Source: Flavicella sediminum (GTDB taxonomy: Bacteria > Bacteroidota > Bacteroidia > Flavobacteriales > Flavobacteriaceae). From it: a stretch of DNA of 64,000 nucleotides. The notes below the pieces were generated by a model. That model worked only from the letters and a program-made list of their open reading frames with translations, was not told the DNA's origin and did no database searches. Of this stretch, positions 16,975 to 25,955 are shown one piece after another. Both the position numbers and the translations under genes were made by a program. Position 1 is the first letter of the stretch, and every line of letters begins with the position of its first letter. The DNA is taken from assembly GCF_006381105.1 (NCBI RefSeq), contig NZ_VDET01000007.1:310001-374000 (forward strand). Direction: 5' to 3'.

Positions 16975-18015
16975 ATGAAAAATTTAATACCAGTAGTCCT
17001 TTTATTTTATGGTCTTATTTGCCTTGCAAATAACGATACCATAGTGAACACCATCAATGGTAAAAATTTAATTTTAGACAAAAATCAAAAACAGTTTTCA
17101 TTTTTAGTTGCAGGTCATGTATACGGTCAACCTTCAGCATCCATTTACCCTTGTCCAAGTCTACTTTCTAATATTGATAATTTTAACACTTCTAAGGCAA
17201 CTTTTTTTATGCTTCTTGGTGACAATTACCGACGAGCAGATTCCTTAAATATCAATGCTTTTAAGCAAACATTTTTAAACAAAATAAAAATTCCCGTATT
17301 CAACGCTTTAGGAAATCATGACATAAAAGGAAAAAACGGTCAGGATTACGAAATCTACACCTCCAACTTTACAAAAGAAACCTATTATAGTTTTACAATA
17401 AATTCTTCTTTATTTATTGTTTTAGATACTGAACTGGCTCTTGTACATGATAAAACGGATGGAAGTATCACGAAAGATCAATTGGTATTCTTAAGAAAAA
17501 ATCTACGTAATTTTAAAAATAAAGAAAGTAAATTCAGAAAAAATATTTTTATTTTCACTCATAAAGAAATACACTTATTTGAAGGAAACAACTATTCCAA
17601 AGAAATTAAACCTTTACTTGGCGCTGCCAATACTAACAATACTGATGTATATATTGTTTCTGGTGATATCGCAAAATACTCTAACGATTTATATGCTGTA
17701 AAAGACAAAAGCTCTACCATCCATTATGTTCATACACACCTTACTGATAGCATTTCTGATAAAATTTTAAAATTCGATATTTCGAAAAATGGTGGTGTGC
17801 ATATTGCACCTATTTCGCTGCACCAACGTCCTGTTAAAGACCTAAGCTATTTTAACAAATTTAAAGGGAAGTCTTTTTTCAACTCTTCTTTTTTAGAGCA
17901 AGCAAACTATCTTTTTTCCCAACAAAAAATATATTTGGGAACTGGCCTTGTATTTTTCTGCATCCTTATAATTTTGGGATTGAAATACAGCTCTATTTTC
18001 AGTAAAAAAAGTTAG
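16975..18015 (+). CDS. Divergent calcineurin-like metallophosphoesterase, membrane-anchored
   Basis: Protein of 346 residues. An N-terminal signal peptide (LIPVVLLFYGLICLA) precedes a metallophosphoesterase-like domain, and a C-terminal transmembrane helix (about 313-332) ends in a short basic tail, so the domain should be periplasmic. Recognisable motifs are LLGDNY near residue 80, NALGNHD near 111-117 and FTHKE near 196-200. The usual motif I DxH is replaced by AGHVYG, and the final GH motif reads SGDIAKYS, so two metal ligands look changed. It may be an active but divergent hydrolase or a binding protein. It stands alone, and its substrate is unknown. Confidence 0.65.
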   Translation: MKNLIPVVLLFYGLICLANNDTIVNTINGKNLILDKNQKQFSFLVAGHVYGQPSASIYPCPSLLSNIDNFNTSKATFFMLLGDNYRRADSLNINAFKQTFLNKIKIPVFNALGNHDIKGKNGQDYEIYTSNFTKETYYSFTINSSLFIVLDTELALVHDKTDGSITKDQLVFLRKNLRNFKNKESKFRKNIFIFTHKEIHLFEGNNYSKEIKPLLGAANTNNTDVYIVSGDIAKYSNDLYAVKDKSSTIHYVHTHLTDSISDKILKFDISKNGGVHIAPISLHQRPVKDLSYFNKFKGKSFFNSSFLEQANYLFSQQKIYLGTGLVFFCILIILGLKYSSIFSKKS

Positions 18016-18149
18016 ACTTGTGTATTCATCAATTGTGGCATAACTTTTCGGACTTGCAAAATTGTCTTGAAACAGTTATTAACTCTAAAGTTTCTTGTGA
18101 ATATATAATCCCAAAACAACAGCTTACAAGGAGTAAGAAAGAATATTTT

Positions 18150-18180
18150 TTCATAGCTAACTTATTTCATCAGCTATGAA
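18150..18180. repeat. Nine-base inverted repeat over the symporter stop codon
   Basis: TTCATAGCT (18150-18158) and AGCTATGAA (18172-18180) form a stem with a 13-base loop. It overlaps the last codons of the symporter gene. No U-tract follows on either strand, so it is not a classical terminator; it could stabilise the 3' end of the mRNA. Confidence 0.4.
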
Positions 18181-19846
18181 TCACCATCTTTTTTGGTTTT
18201 GTAAAAAATACTTGAATGATAATCGCCAATATTCCTACCAAGATACAACCTAATAAATTCAACCATAAATAAGGCAAAACATCCATCCACCACACTGCTA
18301 TAATTAGTACTTGTGTTATCAAAGCGGCTACAAAAACGGCATTTCCTTTTACAAACTTCACAAAGAAAGCCAATAAAAATATTCCTAAAATATTTCCGTA
18401 AAATATAGAGCCAATAATATTTACCAGCTGAATTAAATTGTCGAATAAATTGGCAACACAAGCCACTAAAATGGCTATAATACCCCATAACAATGTAAAC
18501 CACTTAGAAGATTTTACAAAATGAGCATCGTCATAAGTACCTTTTACGTTCCGTTTGTACAAATCTAAAGCTGTTGTAGAACCCAAGGCATTTAATTCTG
18601 AAGCCGTTGACGACATTGCCGCTGAAATGATTACTGCTAACAGCAAACCGATTAAACCACGTGGTAAATTATGCAAAATAAAATGTATAAAAACATAATC
18701 CTTGTCGTTGGTTTCTACCTTTTCATCTGCGGCACTAATAATTTTTTTTGCTTTTTCTTTTAAAAGTCTGTCTTCAGTATTCAGTTTTTTTATTTCAGCT
18801 ATATTTTCTGTTTGCAAACCATTTAATAACAATTCTTTTTTTCTGCTTTCAATAGTTTTATGTGCCAAGTTTAGCTGCTCATAAGAATCTGCATGTACAC
18901 TATTTACAACAGCTTCTGTTGCTTTTGGGTTGAAGTTTAAAGGAGAACTATTGAATTGATAAAAAACAAAAACCATGACTCCTACCAACAAAATAAAAAA
19001 TTGCATCGGTACTTTTAGCATTCCGTTAAATAACATACCTAGCTGACTTTCTCTTACCGATTTACCAGATAAATAACGTTGTACCTGACTTTGATCTGTT
19101 CCAAAATAAGACAACATTAAAAATGTCCCTCCCAATAAACCCGTCCAAATAGTATAACGATTGCTCAAATCAAATGAAAAATCCAATACATCCATTTTTC
19201 CACTAGCCCCTGCAATTTCTAAAGCTTTGCCAAAGGTAATTCCTTCTGGTAAATAATCTAAAATCAGGTAAAAAGCGATAAACATTCCTGAAAAAATAAT
19301 GGCCATTTGCTGTTTCTGAGTAACATTTACCGCTTTGGTTCCTCCAGATACCGTATAAATAATTACCAATATCCCAATTCCAATATTCAAAGGAATCAAG
19401 TCCCAGCCCAACACTGCCGATAAAATAATAGCGGGTGCAAAAATGGTAATTCCTGCCGCCAATCCACGTTGCACTAAAAAGAGAATGGCCGCCAAACTTC
19501 TTGTTTTTAAATCGAAGCGCTGCTCTAAATATTCATAGGCCGTATACACATTTAGTTTATGGTAAATAGGAATAAATACCAAACAAATAATGACCATGGC
19601 AATAGGCAATCCAAAATAAAATTGAACAAAGCCCATTCCGTCATTAAATGCTTGTCCGGGTGTTGATAGAAAAGTAATGGCGCTGGCTTGTGTTGCCATT
19701 ACCGACAAACCGATAGTCCACCAAGGTGTTTCTTTTCCACCTTTTATAAAATCTTCTACATTGGCAGTACCTCTTGTTTTATAAACACCATATATTACAA
19801 TAAACGCTAAGGTTCCTAAAAGAACAATCCAGTCTAAAATTTGCAT
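18170..19846 (-). CDS. Sodium:solute symporter (SSS family) with a charged loop insert
   Basis: Secondary transporter of 558 residues with about 13 transmembrane helices, expected to use the Na+ gradient for uptake. Family features are TPWWTIGLSVMATQASAITFLSTPG (in the first repeat, about residues 40-64), YTAYEYLEQRFDLKTR near 111-126 and YTVSGGTKAVNVTQ near 174-187. A hydrophilic, Lys/Glu-rich segment of about 85 residues (about 300-385) lies between two helices and has coiled-coil character, longer than in PutP or vSGLT. It follows a 33-residue membrane peptide gene by 12 bases and a PIG-L deacetylase gene upstream. The substrate may be a deacetylated sugar or glycoside (inference). Confidence 0.9.
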   Translation of the reverse strand: MQILDWIVLLGTLAFIVIYGVYKTRGTANVEDFIKGGKETPWWTIGLSVMATQASAITFLSTPGQAFNDGMGFVQFYFGLPIAMVIICLVFIPIYHKLNVYTAYEYLEQRFDLKTRSLAAILFLVQRGLAAGITIFAPAIILSAVLGWDLIPLNIGIGILVIIYTVSGGTKAVNVTQKQQMAIIFSGMFIAFYLILDYLPEGITFGKALEIAGASGKMDVLDFSFDLSNRYTIWTGLLGGTFLMLSYFGTDQSQVQRYLSGKSVRESQLGMLFNGMLKVPMQFFILLVGVMVFVFYQFNSSPLNFNPKATEAVVNSVHADSYEQLNLAHKTIESRKKELLLNGLQTENIAEIKKLNTEDRLLKEKAKKIISAADEKVETNDKDYVFIHFILHNLPRGLIGLLLAVIISAAMSSTASELNALGSTTALDLYKRNVKGTYDDAHFVKSSKWFTLLWGIIAILVACVANLFDNLIQLVNIIGSIFYGNILGIFLLAFFVKFVKGNAVFVAALITQVLIIAVWWMDVLPYLWLNLLGCILVGILAIIIQVFFTKPKKMVIHS

Positions 19847-19858
19847 ATTCCTACTTTT

Positions 19859-19960
19859 TTAAATTGAAAAATTTCTCATGATTAGGTAAAACACCACCAT
19901 ATAAATAATATTGGCTAGCAGTACTACTGTATATATTTTTTTCCAGACATATTTCTTCAT
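19859..19960 (-). CDS. 33-residue membrane peptide upstream of the symporter
   Basis: A short gene not usually called: ATG at 19960, stop TAA at 19861-19859. The product has a basic N terminus (MKKYVWKKIYT), one hydrophobic helix of about 19 residues (VVLLANIIYMVVFYLIM) and a short RNFSI tail, as expected of a single-pass inner-membrane peptide. It fills the gap between the PIG-L gene (stop 19993) and the symporter (start 19846), leaving 32 and 12 bases. Spacing and composition resemble small accessory subunits of SSS transporters. Whether it is translated is not shown by sequence alone. Confidence 0.65.
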   Translation of the reverse strand: MKKYVWKKIYTVVLLANIIYMVVFYLIMRNFSI

Positions 19961-19992
19961 AAATCACGTATTTACTTCAATTTACACTATTA

Positions 19993-22488
19993 CTATTTCC
20001 CTACCGACAACATATTTGCAAATAATTTATAAGCACCCGGAACACCGGCAGGCAATTCTCTAAAAAAACTTAAACCTGTATAAATATAATGACCTTTTCC
20101 ATATTGGGCTATCAATAAACTACCTTCCTTTGCCGATTCGCCTTTATCGTTCATAGATAAAATTGGTACATATTCTTTACTCCACTTGTTTGGGAAATAC
20201 AAACCTCGTTCCTGTACCCAACCCTCAAAATCTTTTTTAGTAATTTTATTTGGGTAATTTAACAAACTGTGTTTTTTATCTAAAATTCGAACTTCAGCAA
20301 ACTCATTGGTCACCCTGTCCCTTGACACATTTAAGGTATAAGGAGCCATCACGTCTACGCCACTTCTACCACTTGTATTGTATTGTACAACCATTGTTCC
20401 TCCTTCTTTTACATAGGCCAACAAGAATTTTTGTTTAAATTTTAAAATATCTATGGTATTGTAAGCTCGTATTCCAACTACCACAGCATCAAAGGTTTTT
20501 AGTTTTTCTAAATTTATTTCTTCTGCTTTTATAATTTCAACGGCATAACCTATTTGAGCCAAGCTCTCAGGAATTACATCTCCTGCCCCTTGAATATACC
20601 CAATATTTGTCCCTTTTTTCTCGATGTTTAGTTTAACAACTTTTGTTTCAGAAGGTTTTAGAATAGTTTGTTTCGGAATATGATCGTAATTTATTTCCAC
20701 CAATTCTTTAGTATAAACCTCCCCATCAATTCTTATCAAACCGGCAATACTTCCTTCTGAAGCGTTTTTAGGAGGTGTTACCTTGAATGTTGCTGTGATT
20801 TCATCTCCTTTTTGAGCTATGTTAAAAGGTTTGTTTTTTGGACTTATAGACCATCCCTTAGGATAACAAATTTCTACAGTTCCTGAAATATTATTAGTCC
20901 CTGCAAGAACCGTGACTTCTATTTCTTTTGATTGATCAGAATCAAATAAAACTACATTTTCTGACAAACGAACGGTTGCTTTTGGCAAAATTTCAAAAGG
21001 CTCATACAATTCTCCTTTGTCTCTTTTTGCATAACGATATACCACATCTTTTGTAAAAGAAATTTTATGCTTTAATATTTCAAAATCGAAGACTACTTGA
21101 ACGGGTCTTTCAGTTTCTGGTTGTCCTCTTAAGGCTTGCTCTTTTACGGTATACATTCCTAAAGAAGCCGTTTCTCTTAACCAATACGGGTCGGAATACC
21201 TATGTGCACCAATGGTTAGTTCTTCTTTAAAAGCTGTTTTTTTATTATTTACAAGAACCTCATTCTTCACTTTATAAACCGACTTTCCATTTCCTTTGAA
21301 AGAATATCCTTTTAAAATTGCTGTATGTTCATTTCTGTTCAATACTTCAAACTCCAATCCTACTTTTGAATTTGGACTTGTACTTGACATTGTTGAAGAA
21401 ACTTCAATATACAAACCAGCTGCGGCTTGAATTATATCTTTAATTTCTTTCTGCTTAAGCGTTTTCCAATGGGTATCTTCTAATTTTTCAATTAAAACAG
21501 AAGCCTCTAATAATTGTGGCAAATGTGTTGCAGGATTTACAAAATTAAAATTCTGTTCTACTTCTGTCAACAGTTTCATGATTTGCTTTCCTCCTTTTAC
21601 ACGTGTCCAAGTAGTATTAATCCCCGAAAACAAATCTTCTTTATCTTTTGGAAAATCTCCTTTTAAAAATTCTAAATATTCCTTTTGACTTCCTCGTGTA
21701 GACAAACGTCCAAATCCTTGACACAAATGCTGACTACTTGCCATTGCGGCCACTTCATTATTAGAAAGTCCTTTTAAAGGATAATAAACACCCACATCAA
21801 AGCTAAACACACCGTCTTTCATGGCTTTTTCAAATGCTTCAGTGCTTTTATAAAACCAAGAAGATGTATTTAAAAACAGTCTTTTTGCTTTCCAAGTGTC
21901 TACTAAGTCTAACTGAGAACTGTACGAGTTTTTATCAGCAGCCAATTCAAAAGCTCTATCACTTAAAATTGCCGAAGCTGTATGATGCCCATGCGTAGAA
22001 CCAGGCGTTCTATGGTCAAACCTATTGATAATTACATCGGGTTTTACATTTCTAATTGCCCAAACCACATCACTTAAAACTTCTTCTTCATTCCATATTT
22101 CTAAAGTTTCATCAGGATGTTTCGAATATCCAAAATCGTTGGCACGACTAAACAATTGTGATCCACCATCAATAGCTCTAGCAGCTAACAATTCTTGAGT
22201 ACGAATAACACCTAAAGATTCTCTAATTTCAGGGCCAATTAAATTTTGACCACCATCACCCCTCGTCAATGACAAATAAGTTGTATTGGCTTTTACTTCA
22301 TTGGATAAGTAAGAAATAAGTCGCGTATTTTCATCATCAGGATGTGCGGCAACATATAATACAGAACCTAAAAAATTAAGTTTCTGAACTTTTTCATAAA
22401 TCTGGTTAGAGGATAATTTTTGTGGTTTTTGAGCGATCATTGTGATGCTCGTAGATAGTAACAATGCTAATAAAATAGAATGCCTCAT
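19993..22488 (-). CDS. Large secreted PIG-L (LmbE-like) deacetylase
   Basis: Protein of 831 residues with a signal peptide (ILLALLLSTSITMIAQ). The PIG-L domain (about 38-235) carries the zinc-site AAHPDDEN near residues 48-55 and THGHHTASA near 165-173, giving the Asp and His ligands of N-acetyl-sugar deacetylases. The rest is extra: a middle beta-rich part, a CARDB/NEW3-like domain at about 515-600 and a C-terminal glutamine-amidotransferase-like fold from about 635 (VVVGIRAYNT, KEGGTMVVQYNTS) without an obvious catalytic Cys. It leads an operon with a small membrane peptide and an SSS transporter, which suggests periplasmic deacetylation of an amino-sugar compound before uptake. Substrate unproven. 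Confidence 0.85.
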   Translation of the reverse strand: MRHSILLALLLSTSITMIAQKPQKLSSNQIYEKVQKLNFLGSVLYVAAHPDDENTRLISYLSNEVKANTTYLSLTRGDGGQNLIGPEIRESLGVIRTQELLAARAIDGGSQLFSRANDFGYSKHPDETLEIWNEEEVLSDVVWAIRNVKPDVIINRFDHRTPGSTHGHHTASAILSDRAFELAADKNSYSSQLDLVDTWKAKRLFLNTSSWFYKSTEAFEKAMKDGVFSFDVGVYYPLKGLSNNEVAAMASSQHLCQGFGRLSTRGSQKEYLEFLKGDFPKDKEDLFSGINTTWTRVKGGKQIMKLLTEVEQNFNFVNPATHLPQLLEASVLIEKLEDTHWKTLKQKEIKDIIQAAAGLYIEVSSTMSSTSPNSKVGLEFEVLNRNEHTAILKGYSFKGNGKSVYKVKNEVLVNNKKTAFKEELTIGAHRYSDPYWLRETASLGMYTVKEQALRGQPETERPVQVVFDFEILKHKISFTKDVVYRYAKRDKGELYEPFEILPKATVRLSENVVLFDSDQSKEIEVTVLAGTNNISGTVEICYPKGWSISPKNKPFNIAQKGDEITATFKVTPPKNASEGSIAGLIRIDGEVYTKELVEINYDHIPKQTILKPSETKVVKLNIEKKGTNIGYIQGAGDVIPESLAQIGYAVEIIKAEEINLEKLKTFDAVVVGIRAYNTIDILKFKQKFLLAYVKEGGTMVVQYNTSGRSGVDVMAPYTLNVSRDRVTNEFAEVRILDKKHSLLNYPNKITKKDFEGWVQERGLYFPNKWSKEYVPILSMNDKGESAKEGSLLIAQYGKGHYIYTGLSFFRELPAGVPGAYKLFANMLSVGK

Positions 22489-22514
22489 AGAATTTAAATC
22501 AAATTTGAAAAATC

Positions 22515-22522
22515 CAAATTTA
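22515..22522 (-). promoter_or_regulatory. -7 element of the PIG-L operon
   Basis: The minus strand reads TAAATTTG, fitting TAnnTTTG, 26 bases upstream of the ATG at 22488. The region is AT-rich, so chance matches are possible. Confidence 0.5.
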
Positions 22523-22568
22523 AACTTTAAATAACGCTAAGAAAAAGACAAAACTTATATTAACAAAA

Positions 22569-23462
22569 CTATAACAAAAGCCCCAAACCAAACAAAATAG
22601 AAAACAAAAAAGTACTCAAAGCGAGCTTTTTCAATTCCGGATCTAAATCCTTTGCTTCCTTAGTATGTAGTACCACAAAAAAATGTTTTGCAATTGGCAA
22701 ATAAGCAACTAAAAATAAAAATTGATAAGGAGACTGAAACTTTAAAACGGTATACAAAATTGCGACTCCAAAAGAAAAAATCAATAAGGCATAGTGGTAT
22801 TTTTTTGCAGCTACTGCTCCTAGTTTAACCACCAAGGTATTTTTATTCGACAATATATCCGAAGCTCTGTCGCGCATATTATTTAAATTCAAAACTCCAG
22901 CACTTAACAGTCCTATTGAACAGCCTGGTAAAAAAGCCAAAACATTGAATTCTTTGGTATATAAAAATTCACTTCCTACTACGCTTAACAAGCCAAAAAA
23001 CAAAAAAACAAATACATCTCCCAAACCACTGTATCCATAAGCATTTTTTCCCATGGTATATTTTATGGCTGCCGCAATACTGGCAATTCCCAAAACAAAA
23101 AACAACACAGAATATGCGAAATTTTCAACACCAAAAGACACATAAATTAAAGCAAGAGCTATGAATAAAGTGATGATAATTGTTAGATAAATCCCTTTCA
23201 ACATTTGTTTGGCAGAAATAGCACCACTTTGCAAGGCTCTTTGGGGCCCCACTCTATTTTCATTGTCCGTTCCTTTTACACCATCACCATAATCGTTAGC
23301 AAAGTTGGAAAGCACCTGAAAACCTATGGTTGTAAAAACGGCAAGAATAAAAATTAAGGGATCAAAATTATTTGAATTTGCGGCCAAAAAACTCCCTACA
23401 ATAATTCCTGATAAGGATAAGGGTAAAGTTCGTAAGCGGGCTGCTTCAATCCAATGTTTCAT
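22569..23462 (-). CDS. menA: 1,4-dihydroxy-2-naphthoate octaprenyltransferase
   Basis: UbiA-superfamily membrane enzyme of 297 residues that prenylates and decarboxylates DHNA to demethylmenaquinone. LRTLPLSLSGIIVGSFLA opens the protein. The first Asp motif NDYGDGVKGTD (about 56-66) and the following GPQRALQSG are the MenA hallmark. The second motif appears as LNLNNMRDRASD (about 191-202). Nine hydrophobic helices fit the fold. Menaquinone is the usual respiratory quinone of Flavobacteriaceae and would serve the cydAB oxidase encoded at 40902-43310. It lies 88 bases downstream of mnmA on the same strand and may share its transcript. Confidence 0.95.
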   Translation of the reverse strand: MKHWIEAARLRTLPLSLSGIIVGSFLAANSNNFDPLIFILAVFTTIGFQVLSNFANDYGDGVKGTDNENRVGPQRALQSGAISAKQMLKGIYLTIIITLFIALALIYVSFGVENFAYSVLFFVLGIASIAAAIKYTMGKNAYGYSGLGDVFVFLFFGLLSVVGSEFLYTKEFNVLAFLPGCSIGLLSAGVLNLNNMRDRASDILSNKNTLVVKLGAVAAKKYHYALLIFSFGVAILYTVLKFQSPYQFLFLVAYLPIAKHFFVVLHTKEAKDLDPELKKLALSTFLFSILFGLGLLL

Positions 23463-23550
23463 GTATATCTTATTTACTTTTTTTTGACTTTTGGCTTTTC
23501 GTTTATGAAAAATAAAAACGAATTTTTCACTTTAATCTTTTAGTTTTACG

Positions 23551-24738
23551 CTAACTTATTACTCCAGAACCCAATAAATCGTCTTCATTATACCAAGCTA
23601 CAAATTGTCCTTCTGTAATAGCAGATTGAGCATTTTCAAATTCCACATACAAGCCTGTAGCTACTTTGTACAACTTAGCTTTTTCCAAAGCTTGTCGGTA
23701 ACGAATTCTGGCCATTACCTCCCTATTTTCTCCATCAGCCAAGGCTAAATCTTCACGAATCCAATGCAATTCTTCATTAGAAACAAATAAGACATTTCGG
23801 AACAAACCTTTGTGTGCTTTTCCTTCTCCCGCGTAAATTACATTTTTAACGACATCCGTTTCAATGACGAATAAAGGCTCAATAGTACCACCAACAGCCA
23901 AACCTTTACGTTGTCCTTTGGTAAAATAATGAGCACCTTGGTGTTTTGCTACGGTTTTTCCATCTTGTATAGTGTACACATATTTTTTAGCGTAAAATGC
24001 CAATTCTTCTTCTTTGGAAGAAAACTCAGGAATTTCTCTTGTATATATAGGTGCATCTTTAGGAATGGTAACAATAACACCTTCCTTAGGTTTTAATTTT
24101 TGTTGTAAAAATTCTGGCAATCTTACTTTTCCTATAAAGCACAAACCTTGAGAATCTTTTTTATCTGCGGTAATTAAATCTTGTTCTTTGGCAATTTCTC
24201 TTACCTCAGGCTTTGTCAATTCTCCAATAGGAAACAAAGCTTTTGCTAATTGTTGTTGTGAAAGTTGGCATAAAAAATACGATTGATCTTTGTTTTGATC
24301 TTGTCCGACCAATAATTGGTAGACTTCTTTCCCGTCTTTTTCTAAGATTCCTTTTCTACAATAATGTCCAGTAGCTACATAATCAGCACCCAGTTCTAAA
24401 GCAATTTTCATAAAGACATCAAATTTGATTTCTCTATTGCATAAAACATCCGGATTAGGTGTACGTCCCATTTCATATTCACGGAACATATAATCTACAA
24501 TTCGATCTTTATATTCTTCACTTAAATCGACAACTTGAAAAGGAATCCCTAATTTTTCAGCCACAATCATGGCGTCATTGCTATCTTCTAACCAAGGACA
24601 TTCATTAGATATGGTGACAGAATCATCGTGCCAATTCTTCATAAAAAGTCCGATAACCTCATACCCCTGTTCCTTTAACAAATAAGCGGCAACACTACTA
24701 TCTACTCCTCCAGAAAGACCAACAACGACACGTTTCAT
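23551..24738 (-). CDS. mnmA: tRNA-uridine 2-sulfurtransferase MnmA
   Basis: Cytoplasmic enzyme of 395 residues that makes 2-thiouridine at the wobble base of Lys, Glu and Gln tRNAs. The PP-loop GLSGGVDSS is at residues 8-16. The catalytic cysteines are in [12 protein letters not shown] near residue 102 and SQGLCFIGK near 201. GHY near 125 and the tRNA-binding C-terminal barrel (from about 290) are present. The insert with [11 protein letters not shown] near 47-57 is common in Bacteroidota MnmA and makes the protein longer than the E. coli enzyme. It has its own -7 element at 24760-24767. The assignment is firm. Confidence 0.97.
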   Translation of the reverse strand: MKRVVVGLSGGVDSSVAAYLLKEQGYEVIGLFMKNWHDDSVTISNECPWLEDSNDAMIVAEKLGIPFQVVDLSEEYKDRIVDYMFREYEMGRTPNPDVLCNREIKFDVFMKIALELGADYVATGHYCRKGILEKDGKEVYQLLVGQDQNKDQSYFLCQLSQQQLAKALFPIGELTKPEVREIAKEQDLITADKKDSQGLCFIGKVRLPEFLQQKLKPKEGVIVTIPKDAPIYTREIPEFSSKEEELAFYAKKYVYTIQDGKTVAKHQGAHYFTKGQRKGLAVGGTIEPLFVIETDVVKNVIYAGEGKAHKGLFRNVLFVSNEELHWIREDLALADGENREVMARIRYRQALEKAKLYKVATGLYVEFENAQSAITEGQFVAWYNEDDLLGSGVIS

Positions 24739-24759
24739 AATACTAAAATTTTAAGTGGG

Positions 24760-24767
24760 CAAAGATA
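24760..24767 (-). promoter_or_regulatory. -7 element of mnmA
   Basis: The minus strand reads TATCTTTG, matching TAnnTTTG, 21 bases before the mnmA ATG. Confidence 0.6.
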
Positions 24768-24833
24768 GGCAATTGCTTTCAATTTATAGAAGTGAGCAAA
24801 ATCAAAATACTTAAATAACAATTACACGTATTT

Positions 24834-25916
24834 TTAATTTTTTAATTTTCTCTTTTGAAGTTCTTCCCAAGAAATGGTGTCTTTTTTATAGCTATTTTCA
24901 ACAGGTTTTCTTTTCTCTTTTCTTTCCTGTAATTCTTCCAATGAATAGGTACGTTTCGGAATGCTTTTTTTAGGTGGATTTTTTTCTAACTTTCTTTTTT
25001 GAAGTTCTTCTAACGACAGTGTATCTTTTGCATATACTTTTTCTTCAGGAAGTCTTGCCTTTTTTCGACTTTCTAATTCCTCCAAACTAAGCGTATCTTT
25101 TGGGTATAGTTTTTCTTTTGGTAATCGTGCCGCTTTCCGCTCCTCTAATTCCTCAAGCGTATAGGTCTTTTTTGCATATTCTTTAGTCGGATTTTTAGCC
25201 GCCTTTCTACGCTGAATTTCTTCCAAAGAATAACTTGGCTTGTCTCTTTTTTTATTCGGTTCTTCCGTTCCTACCAACTCACCATCTACATAAAACTCCC
25301 AAACACCCACGCGTTTATCCATGTCATAATGCCCAGTTTCTCTAATAACACCGGCGTTATCATAATAAAAAACTTTGCCATTTATTTTGCCATCAGTATA
25401 GGGTATTTCAGTAATTAATTTCCCTTCGTCGGTATAGCGTTTTGAAGTACCATGTAAAACCCCATTTTTATAATAAGAAACTTCTGTTAGCGTGCCATCT
25501 TTATAAAAGATATTACAAATTCCATGTAATTTTCCGTACAGGTAATTTTCCTCTAAAATAACAGAAACACCATCACGTGCATAAAAAAGCCATTTGCCTT
25601 CTTTGTTTTTACCCAACATAGTTCCTTCACTTTCAAGAATTCCTTCTTTAGAAAAAAACTGAACTTTGGCTTCATTGGTTCCTGCTTTAAATTCTTTGAT
25701 TAAATAAGGATGTCTCTCGTTGAATTCTGAAAAAAAATAAAAAACACCAACCTCTTTACCTTGAATAAATTGCCCTGTATATCGCACTCTTCCATTCGTG
25801 TATTTTTTTTCCCATTTTCCAGTTCTATTGCCATTGGCATCAAAACTATTAATTTCCGTTTGTGCCAAAAGACTTGCACTGGTCATAAAAAAAAGTAACA
25901 CTAGGTATTTAGCCAT
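24834..25916 (-). CDS. YwqK-like (MORN-variant) protein with six C-terminal 24-residue repeats
   Basis: Secreted protein of 360 residues. A signal peptide (LVLLFFMTSASLLAQ) is followed by MORN-variant repeats of the YwqK antitoxin type at about 25-215, such as NGRVRYTGQFIQGKEVGVFY and GTLTEVSYYKNGVLHGTSKRY in the family pattern (strand, Gly turn, strand). Residues 226-360 are six tandem 24-residue units, each built around SLEELxxRK and a Pro, strongly charged and probably helical. Despite the family name there is no sign of a toxin gene nearby. It lies 39 bases downstream of holA and may be co-transcribed. The function is unknown; an envelope-associated structural or binding role is a guess. 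Confidence 0.78.
   Translation of the reverse strand: MAKYLVLLFFMTSASLLAQTEINSFDANGNRTGKWEKKYTNGRVRYTGQFIQGKEVGVFYFFSEFNERHPYLIKEFKAGTNEAKVQFFSKEGILESEGTMLGKNKEGKWLFYARDGVSVILEENYLYGKLHGICNIFYKDGTLTEVSYYKNGVLHGTSKRYTDEGKLITEIPYTDGKINGKVFYYDNAGVIRETGHYDMDKRVGVWEFYVDGELVGTEEPNKKRDKPSYSLEEIQRRKAAKNPTKEYAKKTYTLEELEERKAARLPKEKLYPKDTLSLEELESRKKARLPEEKVYAKDTLSLEELQKRKLEKNPPKKSIPKRTYSLEELQERKEKRKPVENSYKKDTISWEELQKRKLKN
24837..25241 (-). repeat. Tandem coding repeat, 72-base period
   Basis: Five full copies and one shortened copy of a 24-codon unit encode the C terminus of the YwqK-like protein. The protein consensus is T-[YLI]-[ST]-[LW]-E-E-[LI]-[QE]-x-R-K, then a Pro four residues on. Copies 2, 3 and 5 are closest; copy 6 stops after 15 residues at the stop codon. 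Confidence 0.8.
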
Positions 25917-25955
25917 CTTATTATTTTTGTAATCGCTTTTGTTAAAACGAAAAAA

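Noticed and set aside
18150-18180. Terminator for the sodium symporter
   Set aside because: The hairpin overlaps the stop codon and has no U-tract on the minus strand; it is listed only as an inverted repeat.
24837-25241. CRISPR-like repeat array
   Set aside because: The period of 72 bases equals 24 codons in frame, the repeats diverge in third positions and lie inside one open frame, so they are coding repeats.
24834-25916. Toxin-antitoxin system based on the YwqK name
   Set aside because: No toxin candidate is adjacent. The protein has a signal peptide and MORN-type repeats, which do not by themselves indicate an antitoxin.
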